A stretch of 22,241 bases of DNA. Source: Thermocladium sp049965935. GTDB taxonomy: Archaea > Thermoproteota > Thermoprotei > Thermoproteales > Thermocladiaceae. The stretch lies in contig JBMFVP010000025.1 in NCBI GenBank assembly GCA_049965935.1, positions 1 to 22,241 of the forward strand, read 5' to 3'. The notes under the pieces are model-generated. The model was not told the DNA's origin. It was given only the letters and a program-made list of their open reading frames with translations, and searched no databases. The position numbers and the translations under genes were made by a program. Positions 21,828-22,241 of the stretch are shown in pieces (the first letter of the stretch is position 1; each line of letters starts with the position of its first letter).

Positions 21828-22241
21828 GTGCTGGAGGTTTACTTGGGTAAAGAGCATGGCGAGACCGTCATGGAGGAATTAAGGGCCCTGGGAGTCACCG
21901 AGTTAATTGAGGGCGGCCCCACCACGCTCTTCGGTAGGAGGGTGCTGGGGAAGGGCCAGAACGCGGTGGTAATTAGGTGTAGGCATGAGGCAGCTGAGGG
22001 CGAGTGGGCATGCAAGTTGAGGAGAAGGGATGCATCGAGGCCCAGCCTATTGTGGGAGGGCTACATTCTTCGCCTAGTCAACGGCGTCGGCGTTGGGCCT
22101 CGGCTCTTGACATTCTCTAGGAACGTGATAGTCATGGAGGAGGTGCTCGGCAAGCCGTTGAATGAATCGCTTAATCCAGACATTGCTAGGCGGTTACTGG
22201 AGCAGGCTAGGAGACTTGACGTGTTGGGGATAAGCCATAAT
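21828..22241 (+). CDS. RIO-like Ser/Thr protein kinase (COG2112-type), 3' end missing
   Basis: The first 138 codons of a kinase cut by the window edge. The glycine-rich loop VLGKGQNAVV (39-48) is followed by the ATP-binding Lys in ACKLRRRDAS (Lys63), the helix Glu in SLLWEGYILRL (Glu77), VGPRLL, the hinge-like VIVMEEVLGKPL, and RRLDVLGISHN at the end, just before the catalytic loop. The pattern is that of the archaeal predicted kinases of COG2112, relatives of RIO kinases. The GTG at 21828 is chosen because a TATA box is centred 27 nt upstream and an in-frame stop lies at 21801; TTG 21807 is the alternative. The target is unknown. Confidence 0.85.
   Translation, partial: MLEVYLGKEHGETVMEELRALGVTELIEGGPTTLFGRRVLGKGQNAVVIRCRHEAAEGEWACKLRRRDASRPSLLWEGYILRLVNGVGVGPRLLTFSRNVIVMEEVLGKPLNESLNPDIARRLLEQARRLDVLGISHN

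Noticed and set aside
1..22241. CRISPR array, rRNA or tRNA genes
   Set aside because: No regularly spaced repeats, no rRNA-like tract and no cloverleaf with a TTCGAATC-like arm was found on either strand by eye.

Overview
The window reads as chromosomal DNA of a thermophilic crenarchaeon. I infer the Thermoproteales, perhaps near Caldivirga, Vulcanisaeta or Thermocladium; this rests on family resemblance and base composition, not on a search. Supporting genes are an archaeal-type AlaS, NAC with a UBA tail, a PCNA clamp, Pth2, a ThiI without a rhodanese domain, a Clp1/Grc3-type RNA 5'-kinase, a DUF973 protein, and two enzymes of the archaeal Entner-Doudoroff route. Nearly every first gene of a transcription unit has an A/T box centred about 25-27 nt before its start codon, the signature of leaderless mRNAs. 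I used this to correct several starts. Genes inside operons instead follow GGTGA/GGAGG-like ribosome sites or overlap the gene before them.

Layout. 1-77: a guanine/cytosine-rich stub resembling the right end of an IS605-type tnpB element (omega-RNA region). 130-906 (-): SDR oxidoreductase. 1035-2885 (+): overlapping operon of thioredoxin, a shortened alkaline-phosphatase-superfamily protein and an aldose 1-epimerase. 2922-3065 (+): a 47-aa Cys-rich protein. 3124-4317 (+): ThiI. 4333-4557 (-): zinc ribbon, divergent from an unrecognised 295-aa protein (4640-5527, +). 5688-6731 (-): glucose dehydrogenase, sharing one TATA-like element with divergent pth2 (6784-7140, +). 7141-7656: a long non-coding stretch. 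7657-8541 (+): PCNA with an acidic N-terminal extension. 8621-9802 (-): gluconate dehydratase. 10108-10554 (+): NifX/NifB-like protein. 10551-10880 (-): tRNA-binding OB-fold protein. 11047-12039 (-): HtpX-like protease. 12415-13719 (-): Clp1/Grc3 kinase. 13801-14334 (-): membrane protein, divergent from a PadR regulator (14428-14853, +). 15099-17189 (+): RNA-binding protein plus ABC exporter operon. 17186-17869 (-): DUF973. 18343-21045 and 17939-18343 (-): alaS-nac operon. 21314-21673 (+): protein with three C2H2 fingers. 21828-22241 (+): start of a RIO-like Ser/Thr kinase, cut by the window edge.

Functional links. Aldose 1-epimerase, glucose dehydrogenase and gluconate dehydratase give successive steps from glucose to 2-keto-3-deoxygluconate, although they lie in separate transcription units. 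The rest is mainly information processing: tRNA charging and modification, peptidyl-tRNA recycling, nascent-chain handling, replication and RNA repair.

The most unusual signal is a set of up to five intergenic G/C-rich stubs (1-77, 7361-7412, 9983-10056, 12262-12320, 21100-21200) that share words or fold potential with one another. They look like tnpB right ends / omega-RNA scaffolds with no tnpB beside them inside this window. They may be scars of IS605-type elements or stand-alone guide RNAs. Other points of interest are a compact phosphatase-fold protein that appears to have lost metal ligands, the acidic PCNA tail, the small Cys-rich protein and the multi-C2H2 protein.
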